Source: Prototheca cutis (taxonomy: Eukaryota; Chlorophyta; Trebouxiophyceae; Chlorellales; Chlorellaceae). From it: a stretch of 64,000 bases of DNA. Both the position numbers and the translations under genes were made by a program. The stretch covers positions 1,036,683 through 1,100,682 of the forward strand of contig BCIH01000005.1 in assembly GCA_002897115.2 (NCBI GenBank), in the 5' to 3' direction. Under the pieces are notes generated by a model. It searched no databases. It was not told the origin of the DNA and saw only the letters and a program-made list of their open reading frames with translations. How positions within the stretch are numbered: the stretch's first letter is position 1; each line of letters begins with the position of its first letter. Positions 61,906 through 64,000 of the stretch are shown here, one piece after another.

Positions 61906-62626
61906 TGCTCGCGCGGCCGGGACTCTCCCCGCCAGCCGATGCCCCGCACAACCACGTCACATGCCCAGGGATAGCATTCCAAAAGAGATAACGACACTGG
62001 AAATCGTTCTGAAGTGCTATTGCCTGTGCGTGGGTTCCCTGTGTGTAGGAATGCCAACCTCCTTTCCTTCGAAAGCCGCGATGATCCGTCCGGACCTTGG
62101 GTGCTGCCCTCGCTCCCCCTCCCAGGGCTCTCCTGGAAATAACCTCCTCCGGACACAAATACAAGCTCCAAACCCTCCCTTTCCAGTGTACACGACGTTC
62201 ACCCTATTACAGTTTGACCATCGTCGGATGGCATCCGTGTTCTACGGCAATGAAAGGCGTACAGAGCGCGCCGGGGGCCGTCACATGGCCGCGGCCGGGC
62301 GGCAGCGTGACTCGGGAAGCGTCACTACTGAGCAGCAAGAGCACACAATGAAACAGACAGTCGTGCAATGAGCACAATACGATCCACGGCGCACGCATCG
62401 CGGCGCCCAAGGGATAGCAAGAGGGTTGGGGGGAAGTCACCGTTGTCCAAGTACTTGTCGTCCTCTCAAGGGGGGTTCATTCATTCAATATCTTCTTCGG
62501 GGGGTATGTGTGCGCAAAGGGGGCCTGCCTTGGACTGTGGAGAGCTGAGCAATGGAACCAGCCAGAAACACCCTCCGGCAAAGAGGGCGTGCCAGACAGA
62601 CAAAAGCCACACCTGAAACCCCGTGC
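61906..62626. other. Intergenic region upstream of TAF6
   Basis: About 720 bases between two minus-strand genes. Relatively AT-rich patches (for example 61975-62010) may be part of the TAF6 promoter. No gene was recognised. Confidence 0.35.
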
Positions 62627-63894
62627 TCAGTCGCGGGAGGCATCGGTCTTGGCGCCCGACCCCTGGGGGAACAGGCGGCCCCACAGGTACGACCCCACCA
62701 CTGGGAGCATCTTCTTGAGGCTGGGCGCGACAAACAGCGCACGGGCCGTGGCGTAGACTTTGCCCTCTGGCCCGTCGCGCATGGTGGCCGTCATCCACAG
62801 CTTCCGGCCTTCGGCCTTTTCCAGCTCGGCGCTGCAGAGGAGCGTCGCCCCGGCGGGGATCTTGGCCTTGTACTGCACCTCCAGGTTCACCGTGTAGGCG
62901 GGTCCCCAAAAGTCCAGAGCACGCTGCTGCTTCAGGCTGAACAGCAGGCCACCAAAGCTCTCGTCAAACAGCGCCGCTGTCAGGCCGCCGTGCACCACGC
63001 GGGGGAAACCGCACACTTCGCGCCCCAGCGCTATCACCGAGTGCCACCGCTTGGCGTCGGGATTATAATATCCCGTCAGGTCCTCCACGATGCCTGTTGG
63101 TGCATGTTTGTGTGGTGGCGGCTGTTGGCTCTCGAACTTTTTCGGCGGGTGGGCGAGTGAAGTGAGTCATTTGGTGTGGAAGTGCAGTCGGGCGGGCGTG
63201 GTCCTCACCCCCCCGAAAACCAACACCGATACGCACCCTTGTTGACAAAGGCGCTGAACATGTGGTCGTCCTCCAGGAAAGGGTGGTCCTGGGCCATGAG
63301 GGACTCGGACGTCAACACCTGCATGTGTCATGGTTTATTGTGGGGGATTTCGCTGTGGGGAAGGGACCCGTGCACAGGAGGAAAGCCCAAAAGTCACGGC
63401 CTTCTTCCCCACTGGAATGGAGGCCGCATACTCCAAAGATTCGGTCAGTTTGACCATCATAAAACGATGGATGACTCTCGCACCATCAACATGCACGCAT
63501 TTCCCAGCAAAAGCAGCCCACCCCGGCAGCCCCACCCTACCCTGACGGTGCCGGGCTGTGCAGCGAGGTCGGCCTCCCAGCCCGAGCCGGGGGTGTGCTG
63601 GCCGTTGTACTTTTGGAGCTTGGCCAGCTGCTCCGGGGTCAAGCTTGTGGTGTTGTTGGCGTGGGCGTAAGCCACGCCGCCCAGCAAGGCCAACGCCGCG
63701 GGAGAGAGCAGGAGCCATTTGGGGTCCAGCCCCAGGCCGCCGAGGAAGCCGGCGCCCCGGGCCGCCGGGCCCTGGGGCGCCGAGGAGCTGCCCAAGCTGC
63801 GCGTCTGCTGCCTGGTCTGAGACCTACCCGCCGTCATGCGCCAGGAAGCCATCCTGCTCAGGCGCAAGGCCCTGGAGCCGAGTGGACCGTGCAT
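62627..63894 (-). CDS. Hot-dog-fold acyl-CoA thioesterase-like protein (THEM4/PaaI type) with N-terminal targeting or membrane segment
   Basis: A 4HBT-superfamily protein, likely to hydrolyse acyl-CoA or a related thioester. Exon 1 (63894 to about 63545) encodes an Arg/Ser-rich leader followed by a hydrophobic stretch, LLLSPAALALLGGVAYAHA, then LTPEQLAKLQKYNGQH. That suggests organelle import with membrane attachment. A small exon (about 63319-63238) gives VLTSESLMAQDHPFLEDDHMF. The last exon (from about 63091) carries the hot-dog domain: EDLTGYYNPDAKRWHSVIALG, then VVHGGLTAALFDESFGGLLF, where the HGG and the Asp/Glu helix are the catalytic-region signature. After that come VNLEVQYKAKIPAG, LLCSAELEKAEGRKLWMTATM and VYATARALFVAP. 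It stops at 62627. The substrate cannot be told from sequence. Confidence 0.84.
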
Positions 63895-64000
63895 GGTGTG
63901 TCGGCAGCACCTATGTCTGTTGAAGCAGGCTCAGGGGCCACGGATGATGGGCGAGAGGCGCCTTATAGAATTGAAAAATATCAACAATTATTTGCTCGCA
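63895..64000. other. Window edge, promoter side of the thioesterase gene
   Basis: About 100 bases upstream of the minus-strand thioesterase start. The last 35 bases are AT-rich. No gene visible. Confidence 0.3.

Overview
The window is nuclear DNA of a unicellular green alga, most probably a trebouxiophyte of the Chlorella/Auxenochlorella type. This rests on four things. The genes are GC-rich and densely packed, with many short GT-AG introns. There is a nuclear gene for the plastid-division factor MinE. There is a plant-type MSH1 that carries a GIY-YIG nuclease domain, and a plant-style LpxC homologue. There is also a two-domain peroxisomal beta-oxidation protein of the AIM1/MFP2 kind. No bacterial operon, mobile element, rRNA, tRNA or CRISPR array was recognised. 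The genus is an inference and is not proven by the sequence alone.

Layout. 0.4-7 kb: a ZRANB3-like SNF2 helicase with a C-terminal HNH nuclease (+). 7-10.4 kb: WDR82/SWD2 and MinE (both -). 10.9-14.5 kb: a CZIB/UPF0587 family protein and a cullin-4-like protein (both +). 14.8-17.4 kb: cytosolic HSP70 (-). 18.1-23 kb: an OCRL-like inositol 5-phosphatase (-). 23.3-26.5 kb: PP6 catalytic subunit and a four-span membrane protein (+). 26.8-29.1 kb: a DPB3/POLE4-like histone-fold protein (-) divergent from PIG-C (+). 29.5-30.4 kb: an RPA-interacting protein homologue (-). 30.4-33 kb: a gene-poor gap with clustered ambiguous bases. 33-38.3 kb: MSH2 (+). 38.7-42.2 kb: a receptor-like kinase (+). 42.2-43.7 kb: no gene recognised. 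43.7-50.3 kb: MSH1 (+). 50.8-53.4 kb: peroxisomal multifunctional protein (-), divergent from an LpxC homologue (+, to 56 kb). 56.4-57.3 kb: ankyrin protein (+). 57.8-59.2 kb: PP1 (-). 59.8-61.9 kb: TAF6 (-). 62.6-63.9 kb: hot-dog thioesterase (-).

The genes are mostly unrelated housekeeping functions, as expected in a eukaryote. DNA replication and repair is well represented (ZRANB3-like, DPB3-like, RPAIN, MSH2, MSH1), as are chromatin and transcription (WDR82, TAF6) and PPP phosphatases (PP6, PP1). The most unusual items are an LpxC homologue that has lost most of its zinc and catalytic residues and gained a long acidic insertion, and a CZIB homologue lacking its CXXC zinc motifs. Also notable are a receptor-like kinase whose catalytic domain is split by an insertion of about 225 residues, and MSH2 and MSH1 lying 5.4 kb apart. 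Introns tend to be G-rich at the 5' end and C-rich at the 3' end, up to a C tract of almost 100 bases.

Gene spans run from start to stop codon and include introns. Exon joins were made by eye from conserved protein family patterns and splice consensus, so small internal boundaries may be off.
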